64,000 nucleotides of DNA from Mantamonas sphyraenae (taxonomy: Eukaryota > CRuMs > Mantamonadidae): positions 62,001 to 126,000 of the forward strand of contig JAPMXV010000071.1 in NCBI GenBank assembly GCA_026936335.1. The letters are read 5' to 3'. Positions 1 through 10,135 of this stretch are shown one piece after another (position 1 is the stretch's first letter; each line of letters begins with the position of its first letter). The position numbers and the translations under genes were made by a program. The notes under the pieces were generated by a model. That model saw only the letters and a program-made list of their open reading frames with translations. It was not told the origin of the DNA and made no database searches.

Positions 1-33
<33 letters not shown>
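1..33. repeat. (TG)n microsatellite in intron
   Basis: Uninterrupted TG dinucleotides at the left edge. Read on the minus strand they form a (CA)n run inside the intron following the first PH-domain exon. Confidence 0.9.
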
Positions 34-36
<3 letters not shown>

Positions 37-49
37 CTGGGCGACGTAC

Positions 50-472
50 CTCTTCGCTGGGAGCCTGCAGAAAATAGGCTCTGCGCTTGGGATGGAAGAT
101 GCCAAAGGTGTTTCGGCGGTCTGTGTGCTGCTCGGCGGTTGCCACGCTGCACCCGTTGAGGTCGATGGAGCCACGCTGGATGCCTGCTTGCTTGTCTTGG
201 TATGTTAGGAAGTAGTTGAGGCAGCAGTCTTCGGGCTTGAGGACAAAGTAGCGATCACGCCAGCGGCGGAACACATCGCTTTGCTTGCACAGCGTGCCTT
301 CCTTTGCCAGCCAGTCGTCGACCTCAGAAGTGTCGTCTGTGTCCTCGCTTGATGGCTCTTCCCCGAGCAGCTCACTGACGAGGTCCTCGGTCATCATCGA
401 TCCGCGCTGCTGAAGAGCAGTCTGGCCCTCTTGGTCTCCGCTTGCCTCGCTGCTGCTGCTGCTGCTGCTTCC

Positions 473-503
<31 letters not shown>

Positions 504-748
504 GAGGAAGACGACACCCCGGCCCCAAATGCCTCTTTGTCGTCGTCGCCGTCGTCCTCGAGACTCTGCAGCTCCTTGGCGTCGATCTCCAGTTGAGCGG
601 CAAGTTGGGAGCGTTCTTGCTTCACATCAAAGCCACCAGAGTTCTCCTGCTGCTCGTGCTCGTGCTCAGTGGTCTCCACAGCGAGGGCAGAGAAGAATGC
701 CTCGTCAAAGATGGTGATCTTGACGTCGGCAAACGGGTCGCTGCTCAT
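50..748 (-). CDS. PH-domain protein, 3' part outside window
   Basis: First exon of a minus-strand gene, ATG at 748 and reading frame open to a donor GTACGT at 49-44. The visible 233 residues begin MSSDPFADVKITIFDEAFF, then a Gln/Glu-rich segment, a run of about 20 serines (broken by one Gly) encoded by the CTG/CAG repeat at 454-505, and an acidic stretch. From about residue 142 a pleckstrin-homology-like domain starts: WLAKEGTLCKQ, then WRDRYFVLKPEDCCLNYF, then a strand ending FGIFHPKRRAYFLQAPSEE just before the splice site. PH domains bind phosphoinositides or proteins, so membrane recruitment is the likely role; that is inference. The rest of the domain and gene lies left of the window. The gene is divergent from the BRCA1-like gene with 75 bp between start codons. 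Confidence 0.75.
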
Positions 749-823
749 GCAATTCAATTCCGTGGGCAGGCGCCGTGGCCGCCAAAGCAAATTTCAGCAG
801 AGCTCTGCGTGACCACGAAGGGC
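749..823. promoter_or_regulatory. Divergent intergenic region, PH gene / BRCA1-like
   Basis: Only 75 bp separate the two start codons on opposite strands, so both 5' UTRs and core promoters must lie here or overlap the coding ends. No TATA box is evident. Function is inferred from position only. Confidence 0.4.
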
Positions 824-3238
824 ATGGCAGCGACGGGCGCAAGCACGGGCGGCATGGCCACAGAGCTGTTTGGATTGGAAAAGGAACTGAATTGCTCGAT
901 TTGGTAGGTGTGCGTGTGTGTGGAGAGAGCGAGAGTCGTGAGGAATCGCTCACCTTTTCCTGCCGCTCGTCTGCACACAGCCTGGGCATCTATGACGACC
1001 CATACTCGACGCCATGCAATCACCAGTTTTGCAAGTAAGTGAATGGGCGAGTGTTTGGTGGCGTGAGCATGCACACACAGCTGCAGGAGCGCAAAGGATG
1101 TTTTTGGCGCGCGCGCTCGGGTTGTCAGGAACTCACAGGGGACCCATCGCCGCAGGGAGTGCATTCTGCAGTCATTACGTGTGACGAGCGCCTGCCCGCT
1201 CTGCAAGTGTCCGATGTACAAGCGGGCACTGTCGCGCAACCCACAGCTGGCCAACATCATCAACGCGTACCGGTCGATCAAGCAGGCCATGGAACCGGCG
1301 GAGCCGCAAGTGGCCAAAGAGGCCGTGGTCGAGCGCGTGTACCAGGAGGGCCCACTGCTCACCGAGGAGGAGATCAAACAGATGTTCCCAGACCCAGTGA
1401 AGCACAGCAAGATACTTGCACACAGGGAAAGCAAGAAGCTGGGCAAGACCAAAGGTTCGGACGATCCCATGCAGGAGGAGGAGACTCACAAAGGGCAGGA
1501 GGAGGTTGAGGACAACGACGAAGATGAGGATGACGACGAGATGGCTGTCCTGAGCCCACAATTGGTCAACACAGACGCGAATGTACAGACGCGCCGTACG
1601 CGCAGGCGCAGCAGGAGCCGCACGAGTGAATCAGACACAGACAAGGTGGCTGCAGAGGTGCAAGAGCTGCTTCAGAAGAGGACAACACGTGCGGGGCGCA
1701 AGAAACTTGAAACACTGACCATGCAGCTGCCGGAAGAAGTGGGGACCATCATAGGCGCGACGTCCCCGTCCAAGGGCAGCCGCAGGCGATCAAGGACACG
1801 GCGAAGCACAGAGGAGGATGAGGATGAGGAGGGAACAGAGGTTGGCAGCGAGCCGAGTGTGACACGAGGAAGGCGAGGCGGGCGAAGGAGAAGTCGCAGC
1901 CGCAGTCGATCTGGCCGCAAGCAGAAGAAGAAGGGCGGTCGAATGAGGAAAAGCTCACCCGACGACTGGAAGAGACAGTTGGAAGCACAGAGCAACGGCA
2001 AGTATCGTACACGTACACGTGTGTTTACGGAACAGGCGACCGGCAACACGCAAGAAGAAGACGAAGATGAGGATGAGAACATGTTGGAGCAGGAGGAGGA
2101 GCAGGAAGAGGAAACGCACCACAACGAGGCCGTGCGGCTGTCTGCATCGCCCATGGAAGAGAAGAAGCGCAAGCGGGATGACACGGAGCAGGAAGACGAC
2201 CTGTTGGAAGATGACGGCCAGGAGCTTGTGGAAGCAGCAACGACTACGACGACGACAACGACGACAACGAGCACCAGCAGCAGTAGCAGCAGTGGAAGCA
2301 GGGAAGGAGACGGTGAGGGTGACGACGAGGCAGAGCTGAATGACAGCGAGCGCAAACAACGAGACACAGCGCGGTGGGTGGAATCGATGAAGCAGGAGCT
2401 GGCCCAACAGGACGCACAGGTAAAGTCTGTGCACACACAACTGAAAGCTCGTGTGGCAGCAGCATCGACGGCGCCGCCTGCAGCGAAAAGACCGCGGCTG
2501 ATGCTTGCGTCGTCGTCGAACCAGACGAACCAGGGGTCTCCGTCGCGCAGGGCAGCGTCGTTGCTGAGCAGGCCGCTCGTGCTCATGTACACGGGCCTGG
2601 ATTCCAAGACGAAAGTGCTGCTGAAGAAACTGGCAGCCAAGTGCGGATGGAAGGTAGTGCGCGAATACTCGGAGGATGTGACGCACGTGATCGCCGGCAC
2701 CGACGAGTCCAACTGCGCGAAGCGCACGATGAAGTTGATGCACGCCATGGTGGCGGGCAAGTGGATTGTCAACGCACGCTGGATCATGACGTCGGTGCGC
2801 GCAAACTGCCTGGTGAAGGAGATCGACTTTGAGGTGGCGGGCGACGGGATCGGCCTGGGTGGACCAAGGCTAGCTCGCATGCGCAGGCAGACAGGACAGC
2901 CAGGCTTGCTTCACGGCTGGCGCGTCCACCTGCACGGCGAGTTTACGGACCCGCGGCCGTCGAAACGCGAAGTGGCACAGCTTGTGGAGCAGAGCCAGGG
3001 AGAGGTGTTGCGCCGCATTCCGCGTGCGGGCGACGCAGACTCTGTGTCACGTCCGCTGGGGGCGTTTCAGAGTGCACGAAACGACAAGACGGTGATCATA
3101 GTTGACGATGAGGTGGACGCGGACACGCGCCGGCAACTGGCCACCCAGAGCGGATGCGACGTCGTCACGCTCGACTGGCTCCTCGATTCCATCAGCTTGT
3201 TTATTGTGCAGTCACGAGAGCAGTACACGTGTGCGTGA
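824..3238 (+). CDS. BRCA1: BRCA1-like protein: RING + tandem BRCT
   Basis: Three exons, 824-903, 981-1034 and 1156-3238, give 738 residues. The RING finger is assembled across all three exons: NCSI-C-LGIYDDPYSTPCNHQFCK, then ECILQSLRVTSACPLCKCPM, the C3HC4 pattern of BRCA1. A long acidic/serine middle with Arg-Ser and Lys-rich clusters (likely nuclear localisation) follows. The last 220 residues are a tandem BRCT: YTGLD, VTHVIAGTDE, RTMKLM, GKWIVNARWI, IDFEVAGDG, a linker matching BRCA1, then VVTLDWLLDSISLF. The Thr-Gly of YTGLD and the Lys of RTMK match the Ser-Gly and Lys that grip phosphoserine in human BRCA1. Expected role: E3 ligase and phosphoprotein scaffold in homologous recombination repair. 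It is well under half the human length. A 52-bp tandem duplication covers the stop codon. Confidence 0.85.
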
Positions 3239-3303
3239 TCAGCGACACGTTAGCATTGTGCAGTCACGAGAGCAGAACACGTGTGCGTGATCAGCGACAC
3301 GTT
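3203..3303. repeat. 52-bp tandem duplication over the BRCA1-like 3' end
   Basis: Two copies, 3203-3251 and 3255-3303, are identical over 49 bases except one T/A difference. The first encodes the last residues (VQSREQYTCA) and stop of the BRCA1-like gene. The second contains the stop codon (3291-3293) of the convergent minus-strand glycosyltransferase gene. Confidence 0.95.
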
Positions 3304-5058
3304 TTCAGCAGCGACGCGTTTGCATTCTCCCAGTCTGTCAGCAGCTGTGCCTTGCCAGCATCGGTGATGGCCTGTCCCAGAGCAGCTCGCTTCTGGGCAA
3401 ACCAGCGCAGATATGGAGTGGTCTTGAGGCGAAAGGTGCGGCACGGAGTGCCCGGACGCGCACGCGTCAGCGACCGGATGTCGTCCATGAACTTGACGAA
3501 TTCGCGCAGGAGCATGCGTTTGGCGTCGCTGCGGAACGTCTGCTTGAGCGCAGGCGTGTTCTGCGCCACAAAGTCCAGAAACAGATTGACGCTGGGCACA
3601 AACTTGGCCATTTGCTTGCGCGAGTGAGCAAGACGCTGGGCCGATGCAGCCTCGTTCACGCGTTGCTCAAATGTGGGCACAAACTGCTGGGCCTCTGATT
3701 TAAGATTGCCACTCGTGCACTTGTCAGCAGCCTTGCGTGCGCTGTCCAGCACCAGCCGCAGATCGGCCTCGTCCAGCTCGGGCAGATGGGCAGCCACACG
3801 CGCAATCTCCAAATGAACCAGACAGTCGTACAGCTCCATCCATTGGAAAAGGGAGCGCTGTGGCAACGCCAGCGAGGCGCCACGCTTCAGCCACGGGAAC
3901 GCACTCTTGGCGTCGCCGGACAGACGGTAGTGCTGTCCAATGTAAAACCATGGGTCGCACCGTTCAGGATCCTCCTCCGTGGCTCGTTTGTAGTACGCAA
4001 ATGCCTTGTCCCAGTCCTTGTAGAAGCGCTCCTGGATCTCGGCTTGCTTCAGCACCGCAAACCACTTCTCCTCCAGGTTGCCCGTGGGAAGGGCAATGCG
4101 CCTGTCAAAGTACTCCACTGCCTTGGCCAGACTCTGCCAGTGTTCGGGTCCAGGGTCGTCCTTGGCCACCAGAAACTTGTCAAAGTGCGCGTACGCGAGG
4201 TAATACAGCGTGCGTGGGTCGTCGGGGTAGTCCACCAGGTCCTTCTTCAGGTAAAAGATGTAACTGTAGGTTGAGGGCGAGTGTGTGAGGGCACACAGTG
4301 TGGGTGTGAGATTGGGTCAACAGAGAGAGACTTCGGAACGCGTGATATCCCCCCTCTCTCTCCCCTTGTGTTCCCACTCACTTGTCAAACTTCTTTCCCG
4401 TGCGGTCCTGGTAGCCTCCAGAGCGTTCTTCGATGGGCAAGTCGATGAGGGTCTGGAACACCTCCTGGTTGGGCATTTTGGGCACTTCGACAATCTGGTG
4501 GACGCGGCGGGAGACCTTGGCGCCCTTGATGTTGCGGTAGATCCAGTCCAGCTTGCGTTCATGCAGGTGGTCCTCGGTCCAGATGGAAAACATGTGCTTG
4601 GAGCAGCGCACGTCGAGCTGCATCTTGTCCAGGGTGTCGCGCATGGGCGCAAAGTCGGCGTCCGCCACAATGCCGTGTGTGGCCTGTGGGAACAGTTCCA
4701 GGCCACGCTCCACAAGTTTCGTCCACGTGGGTCCCATCCCATCAAAGTGCACCGTCATCATTTCGCCTGGCAGGTGGCCCAGGTGCTTACGGATGATTTC
4801 CGGCGAGTTGTCTGTGTTTTTCTCGTCAATGGCCACAATCCAGTAGTCGATGATCTTGGCCCATCGCGGCAGGGTTCGGTCTAGGTTTTCTGCCTCGTCG
4901 CGTGTCAGCATGGTCAGGATGAGGGTTCCGGGTTGCCGTGCCTCCACACAGCCTCCGTTGTTCCCTGCCAGCACCACACACAACACCACAGTTGCCCACA
5001 TGGTTGTCACAGCAGCCACAACGTGTGCCATCCGCCTATGCGTTCTATGCGTTGACAT
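3291..5058 (-). CDS. Secretory-pathway glycosyltransferase-like protein with helical-repeat region
   Basis: Two exons, 5058-4382 and 4263-3291 (intron 118 nt), encode 549 residues. The start [10 protein letters not shown] is followed by a hydrophobic segment ([19 protein letters not shown]) acting as signal peptide or anchor. The N-terminal half resembles family-2/A-fold glycosyltransferases: [14 protein letters not shown], then [14 protein letters not shown], then [11 protein letters not shown] with a DAD metal/nucleotide-sugar motif at residues 133-135. The C-terminal half is helical, with TPR-like pairs ([20 protein letters not shown], then [19 protein letters not shown]). Likely role: a Golgi or ER sugar transferase; donor and acceptor cannot be deduced. 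Upstream in-frame ATGs to 5181 would overlap the divergent gamma-tubulin gene and spoil the signal peptide, so 5058 is preferred. Confidence 0.7.
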
Positions 5059-5137
5059 CTTCCCCTCGCTCTCGGGATTTGGGCAAGAAGGTTGCCACCG
5101 CTTGCGCACCCAACCCATTTCTCCGCAACACCGCACC
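5059..5137. promoter_or_regulatory. Divergent intergenic region, glycosyltransferase / gamma-tubulin
   Basis: 79 bp between opposed start codons, so a shared promoter region is implied. It is rich in pyrimidine on the plus strand and shows no clear TATA box. Confidence 0.4.
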
Positions 5138-5298
5138 ATGCCTCGCGAAATCATCAGTCTCGCCATCGGCCAGTGTGGCAACCAGAGTAAGTGTGTGGCT
5201 CGTGTTGTGCACGCTCAGCCGAGCGTCACTCGCGAAGAACAGTGCTCTCGCATCGTTCCAGCACCCTGCGTTTCCATGGCTTCATGCTCACTCATCCA

Positions 5299-5331
<33 letters not shown>

Positions 5332-6946
5332 TCGTGCACGTGTCTTCCCCGTTCCACAGTTAACCAGGAGTTTTGGAAGCGCCTGTGTGCCGAGCACGGC
5401 ATCAACGAGGAGGGCCAGCTCGAAGAGTTTGCCACCGACGGCAACGATCGCAAGGACGTGTTTTTCTACCAGGCCGACGACGAACACTACATTCCGCGCG
5501 CTCTGCTGCTGGATCTGGAACCGGGAGTGCGTTTGGCGCGGATTTTGGCTTTTTGCGCGCGCTTTTTTGTTCAGGCTGCCGCTCACACGTTCACCCTTGC
5601 ACGCATGCGTACGCGCTTCCCTTTTTGCCGCGCACAGGTCATCAACCACATCCAAAAGTCCGCCTACGCCAACCTGTACAACCCGGAAAACATCTTTGTT
5701 AGCGAACACGGAGGCGGCGCGGGAAACATCTGGGCGAGCGGTGCGTTGTTTGTTGCTCGCGTGTGGGAGCAAGCGTAGTGTGCATGTCGGAGTCCACCTC
5801 ACCGTGGCAATCACATCTGGGAACCCCATCACTCACACGTATAGCCCAAACGCATGCGTTCACGTGCCCACAGGCTATGCCAACGCGGAGAAAGTGAGCG
5901 AAGAGATCATGGAGATGATCGACCGCGAAGCCGAGGGGTCAGACTCGCTGGAGGGCTTTGTGATGAGCCACTCGATTGCAGGTGGCACGGGCTCGGGTAT
6001 GGGCTCGTTTATGCTGGAGCGGCTGAATGACCGCTATCCGAAGAAGCTGATCCAGACGTACAGCGTGTTCCCCAACCAGAACGAAACAAGCGACGTGGTT
6101 GTGCAGCCCTACAACTGTGTGCTGACCATGAAGCGTCTGACACTGAATGCCGACTGTGTGGTGGTGCTGGACAACACGGCGCTGAACCGCATTGCTTCAG
6201 ATCGCCTGCACATCAACAACCCGTCGTTTGACGACACCAACGCCATTGTGAGCACGGTGATGGCTGCCAGCACAACGACCCTGCGCTACCCGGGCTACAT
6301 GAACAACGATCTTATTGGACTGCTGGCATCGCTGATCCCCACGCCCCGCTGCCACTTTTTGATGACTGGCTACACGCCGCTGGCGCTGGACACACAGAAA
6401 CAGCAGAGTGTGCGCAAAACAACGGTGCTGGACGTCATGCGACGCCTGCTCCAGCCCAAGAACATCATGGTGAGCGCCCCGACGCGAAAGGGCTGCTACA
6501 TCTCCATTCTGAACATTATCCAGGGCGAAGTGGACCCGACGCAGGTGCACAAATCGCTCCAGCGCATTCGCGAGCGCAAACTGGCCAACTTTATCCCGTG
6601 GGGACCGGCCAGCATCCAGGTGGCGCTGTCGCACAAGTCGCCGTACGTCAAGACGTCGCACAGGGTCAGCGGCCTCATGATGGCCAACCACACAAGCATC
6701 AACCGCCTGTTTGCACAGAGTGTGTCCCAGTACGACAAGCTGCGCAACAAGAACGCCTTCCTGAACAACTACCGCAAGGAGTCGATGTTTTCCGACGGCC
6801 TCGAGGAGTTTGACCACTCGCGGGAGATTGTGCAGGGGCTCATTGACGAGTACCGTGCCAGCGAGACGGAAGAGTATCTGGATTGGGGCTTTGATGACGA
6901 CGACGCAGATGCAGGGAGCAGCAGCAGTTCGTCGTCGTCGTCGTGA
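5138..6946 (+). CDS. TUBG1: Gamma-tubulin
   Basis: Four exons: 5138-5186, 5360-5526, 5638-5740 and 5874-6946, giving 463 residues (human 451). Splice sites are GTAAGT/CCACAG, GTGCGT/GCACAG and GTGCGT/CCACAG. The protein starts [22 protein letters not shown] and keeps [34 protein letters not shown], the GTP-binding loop [23 protein letters not shown] and [14 protein letters not shown], all diagnostic of gamma- rather than alpha- or beta-tubulin. It nucleates microtubules in gamma-TuSC/TuRC at the spindle pole or basal body. The C-terminus has a short Ser run encoded by TCG repeats. The first intron contains a (TG)n tract. Confidence 0.97.
5299..5326. repeat. (TG)n microsatellite in gamma-tubulin intron 1
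   Basis: Run of TG repeats inside the 173-nt first intron, followed by a GC-dinucleotide stretch. Purely intronic. Confidence 0.9.
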
Positions 6947-6997
6947 TGTCCTGTCGGGTGGGGGTGGTCGGGACACGAACAAATTGTCATGTGTACT

Positions 6998-7810
6998 CTA
7001 CAGTTTGGCCTTCATGCTTGTCGAGCGTGACCTCATGAAGAAACTGGCCACAGCTTCGATGCACTCGTCACTGCACGCGCGGACACGCATCACTCGCATT
7101 TCCTTGGCGTTGACATCGTGGAGCTTCTTGCGCAATTCGGGCGGGCGAAGCAGGGCTTTGGCAGAAAGGAGGGCCTGCGGCGGGAGCTCACACAATTCCT
7201 TGGCCTTGGCCAGGACGGCGTCGTGGAAGCCTGTGTCCGGGAGGATCTGCGAAACAAGGCCGACCTCGAGGGCGGTGGAGGCATCCATCTCTTCGCCGGC
7301 AATGAGGAGGGCATTGGCACGAATTGGGCCCATGACACGGGGCATGAGGTAGGAGGAGCAGCATTCGGGGGATTGGCCAAGGGCGACAAAAGGGCAGCGG
7401 AAGGTTGCGCTCTCGCGGGCAATGACCATGTCGGCCATGGGCAACAGGGTGACGCCCACACCGATGGCCTTTCCCGCGCCGACTATGAGAAGCTTGGAAA
7501 AGTCGATGAGAGTGTCGCAGAAGCTGCCAAAGGTCTCTGTGAGCAGCTGGATCTGCTCTTCGTGCGTGCAGTCGACCACAGCGGCTGCATAGAGGTCATT
7601 GCCCGAAGTGAACCAGTCGCCCGTGCCCTGTGCAGACGTGAGCACAGCCACCTTGATATCCGAGCTCTCGTCCGCCTGCTTCAGAGCCCTCTCGATCACC
7701 CGGTAGCCGTCGATGTCGATTGCATTCTTCCTGCGTGGCTTGTTCAGTTCGATGAGCAGCAAGGGCCCATCCACAGTGACGTCGACGCCCGACTCTGACA
7801 CAGTGGACAT
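6998..7810 (-). CDS. Peroxisomal enoyl-CoA hydratase/isomerase (ECI2-like)
   Basis: Single exon, 270 residues. Crotonase fold: LLLIELNKPRRKNAID, GDWFTSGNDLYAA (oxyanion-hole strand), GKAIGVGVTLLPMADM (second oxyanion loop), CPFVALGQSPE, then SALVL-type helices. It ends MKAKL, and the AKL tripeptide is a type 1 peroxisome targeting signal. By similarity it is a delta3,delta2-enoyl-CoA isomerase, moving double bonds so that unsaturated fatty acyl-CoAs can enter beta-oxidation; a plain hydratase cannot be excluded. The start at 7810 gives MSTVSESGVDVTVDG. Its ATG overlaps the first in-frame ATG of the divergent neighbour. Confidence 0.85.
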   Translation of the reverse strand: MSTVSESGVDVTVDGPLLLIELNKPRRKNAIDIDGYRVIERALKQADESSDIKVAVLTSAQGTGDWFTSGNDLYAAAVVDCTHEEQIQLLTETFGSFCDTLIDFSKLLIVGAGKAIGVGVTLLPMADMVIARESATFRCPFVALGQSPECCSSYLMPRVMGPIRANALLIAGEEMDASTALEVGLVSQILPDTGFHDAVLAKAKELCELPPQALLSAKALLRPPELRKKLHDVNAKEMRVMRVRACSDECIEAVASFFMRSRSTSMKAKL

Positions 7811-9239
7811 GTTTGGCCGTGCTGGCGGAGCGACGTTGCGGCCAATGCAGAACGAGCGGCTGGCCATGTGGCCCATGGGCATGAAACTGCTTGTGCTGTT
7901 GCTCGTCTCACTCTTGTGTGTGTCGTTGCTGGTTGGATGGCGTCTGCATGCGGATTTGGGCGAGGAGGGGCTGGCGAGACTCGTCACCAACCGAGATCTC
8001 GAGCAGATGATACCAGATTGGAAGCCCATGACACTCGTCAAGAGATGCAAAAGGGGCTGTAGCATTCCATCCGAATGGGTCGATTTGATGGAGCGCTTCC
8101 CTGAAGTTGTGCGAGGGTTTGCCGCCACAGAACTTGTCGCTGACGTCATTGCTCGGCAACGAGTCCCGGAAGATGCCTTTGTGACCATCCACGGAGCGTA
8201 CATCCCGTGGGAACGCATGGAAGGCTTGTCTCTGGCGACAGTGGCTTCCAGATTGAACAACACGTCGTGGTGGGATGGAGAATCGAGTGTGCAGCTCGTG
8301 AAGGCGACCTGCCGAGACATTGACTCGCTGCAGGAAGCCTTTCAAGCACAGATGTTGTCACAGTGGAGGAGTGTGGTGTGGAACATCAGTGAGACGAGGG
8401 AGGGTGGCTTCGGGTGCGTCCTTGAGATTCGATCCCAGTACGACCCATCATCGCTTGTTCTTGCGCGATCGCCTGTGCTGGATGCGGCCACAAAGATGAT
8501 GGCGTGGGTGGAAGAACAACCGTGGACAGGGAATGGATTGTGTGCCGCCTCTCGTGGCCTCGTTCATGTGTCGCTCGCAAACGGCACGCCACGGCAGCGG
8601 GTGCTGATGCAGCAACTTGCCTTTGCGCGCCTGTCCGACGTGTCAGTGTGCACCACAGAGTACAGGTGGGCTGCCAAACAGAACGAATCCATCCGGATCC
8701 AGTTGTCTGTGAAACACGACGTTGCGCTGGAGCAATTCGGATCTGTGGGGATGCCCGAATGGAGGTTCTCCCACGAGGACACACTGTCCATTGCAGATGC
8801 AGTGCAATTTGTGCAAAACGTGAGAGACACGCCAATCAAGATGTCCGACAAGCAGCACTTTGACAATTGCGTTGGGAAGCATGCGAACGACGATGTGACG
8901 GAACTGACCCACGACAACGCCATGAAAGTGCTGTCACGAGGCACGTGGGTGCTACGTGTCTACGCGTTCTACTCGGGTCACTGCAAGGCGTTTGGGCCCG
9001 TGTTTGCCTCACATGCTCGCGCACACAAGAGCAATGGGTCCAGTGTCCAGTTTGCCCAGATCGACCTCGGGTGCAATTCCGTCCCTGTGCTCAAGGATGC
9101 ATCGGGTGGACCGTTTGATCCGGCAGGCTATAGTCGCTTGTGGTTCGTAGAAGATGGGCATGTGGTGCGTGAGGTGGACCGCAACGAGCTTCGCTCAACG
9201 CTGTTGCAGCCAACGAAATCCAAAACAGCGAACGGGTGA
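7809..9239 (+). CDS. Membrane-anchored thioredoxin-like protein
   Basis: Single exon, 476 residues from the first in-frame ATG (7809). ATGs at 7866, 7875 and 7881 are alternatives, and the last three place the signal-anchor MKLLVLLLVSLLCVSLLVGW at the N-terminus. The middle 300 residues are unrecognised. Near residues 378-450 a thioredoxin-like segment appears: VLRVYAFYSGHCKAFGP, VQFAQIDLGC, SVPVLKDASG, GYSRLWFVEDGHVV. Compared with the PDI active site (FYAPWCGHCK) three residues including the first cysteine are missing, so dithiol oxidoreductase activity is unlikely. It may act as an ER chaperone-like or binding domain. The gene starts back to back with the isomerase gene and ends 21 bp before the next gene. 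Confidence 0.65.
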   Translation: MFGRAGGATLRPMQNERLAMWPMGMKLLVLLLVSLLCVSLLVGWRLHADLGEEGLARLVTNRDLEQMIPDWKPMTLVKRCKRGCSIPSEWVDLMERFPEVVRGFAATELVADVIARQRVPEDAFVTIHGAYIPWERMEGLSLATVASRLNNTSWWDGESSVQLVKATCRDIDSLQEAFQAQMLSQWRSVVWNISETREGGFGCVLEIRSQYDPSSLVLARSPVLDAATKMMAWVEEQPWTGNGLCAASRGLVHVSLANGTPRQRVLMQQLAFARLSDVSVCTTEYRWAAKQNESIRIQLSVKHDVALEQFGSVGMPEWRFSHEDTLSIADAVQFVQNVRDTPIKMSDKQHFDNCVGKHANDDVTELTHDNAMKVLSRGTWVLRVYAFYSGHCKAFGPVFASHARAHKSNGSSVQFAQIDLGCNSVPVLKDASGGPFDPAGYSRLWFVEDGHVVREVDRNELRSTLLQPTKSKTANG

Positions 9240-9260
9240 CCTCACATAGAGCAGAAAGTG

Positions 9261-10046
9261 ATGAGTGAATCAAAGTCATCGTTGGAGATTCTGGCAGACC
9301 TGCCATTGCGTCGCTACGACGCGAAAACCGGCGAATTTCTTGAAGAAGTCACGTACAAGACGCTGTGGCAGCCAAGCAAGGGGTACGACAAGGTGATTGT
9401 CAAGATGATGCGCCGTTTTGGCTGTCCGCTGTGTCGTCACGCCGTGGGCCGTCTGAACAAGGCAAGGCCGCTGCTCGACTCTCTGGGCATCGCCGTCGCA
9501 GTGGTGGGCCTCGAGGAGTACATGATGGACGACTTTGTGGCTCGTGGTTTCTGGAAGGGTAGGTTTTGGACGCATGCACGAGATGCAGAAGTGGTGTTCA
9601 GGCTGCAGCGAAGAGGTTGAAGGTGGGAAAAACTCGCCGACGCTGACTCTGCGCGTGCAGGCGACCATATCTACGTGGACGAGGGAAAGCAGGGATACAA
9701 GGACCTCGGGCTCAAGGTGATGGGGTTCTGGGACAGCGGCTATGGCCTCTTGGACAAATCGACGATCGCAGCGTACAAAAAGGCCAATAGTGAAGGCGCA
9801 GACTCCCCGACGATGAATGGGGATGGCATGCAACTGGGCGCCACGTTTGTGATCCAGTGTGACGACGACAAGCCCAGCCTGCTTCAGGAATATCGAATGG
9901 TCAACTATGCAGACGAGATTCAGCTCCCACAGATCCTCGAGGATTTGGGCCACGACGCAAAGGAAACCATGGCCAAGTTTGATTTGGAGATGGACGAAGA
10001 AGACGGCGGAGTGAAAGTGTGCTCCTCCGACTTTTGCGAACTTTGA
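9261..10046 (+). CDS. PRXL2 / prostamide synthase-like thioredoxin-fold protein
   Basis: Two exons, 9261-9558 and 9661-10046, give 227 residues. The motif MRRFGCPLCRHAVGRLN contains the CxxC pair typical of the PRXL2 (FAM213/AAED1) group of peroxiredoxin-like proteins. After the splice GDHIYVDEGKQGYKDLGLK matches the conserved LYLDESKQLYKELG segment of that family. Further support is GDGMQLGATFVIQCDD and a C-terminal VCSSDFCEL. Members reduce prostamide/prostaglandin H or act as redox regulators in the cytosol; the substrate here is unknown. Start at 9261 is the first ATG after the upstream gene's stop and gives MSESKSSLEILADLPLRRYD. Confidence 0.8.
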
Positions 10047-10135
10047 ATGGCAGGGAAAGGGACGGAGACGACGAAAAGTGAGGGGAGAACATGGAAGCTT
10101 TCGTTCAATTCTGCTCACTGCTGGCCTGTGGGTGC

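Noticed and set aside
454-505. CTG/CAG and other trinucleotide arrays as CRISPR-like or mobile repeats
   Set aside because: They are simple in-frame amino-acid repeats without spacers or terminal repeats.
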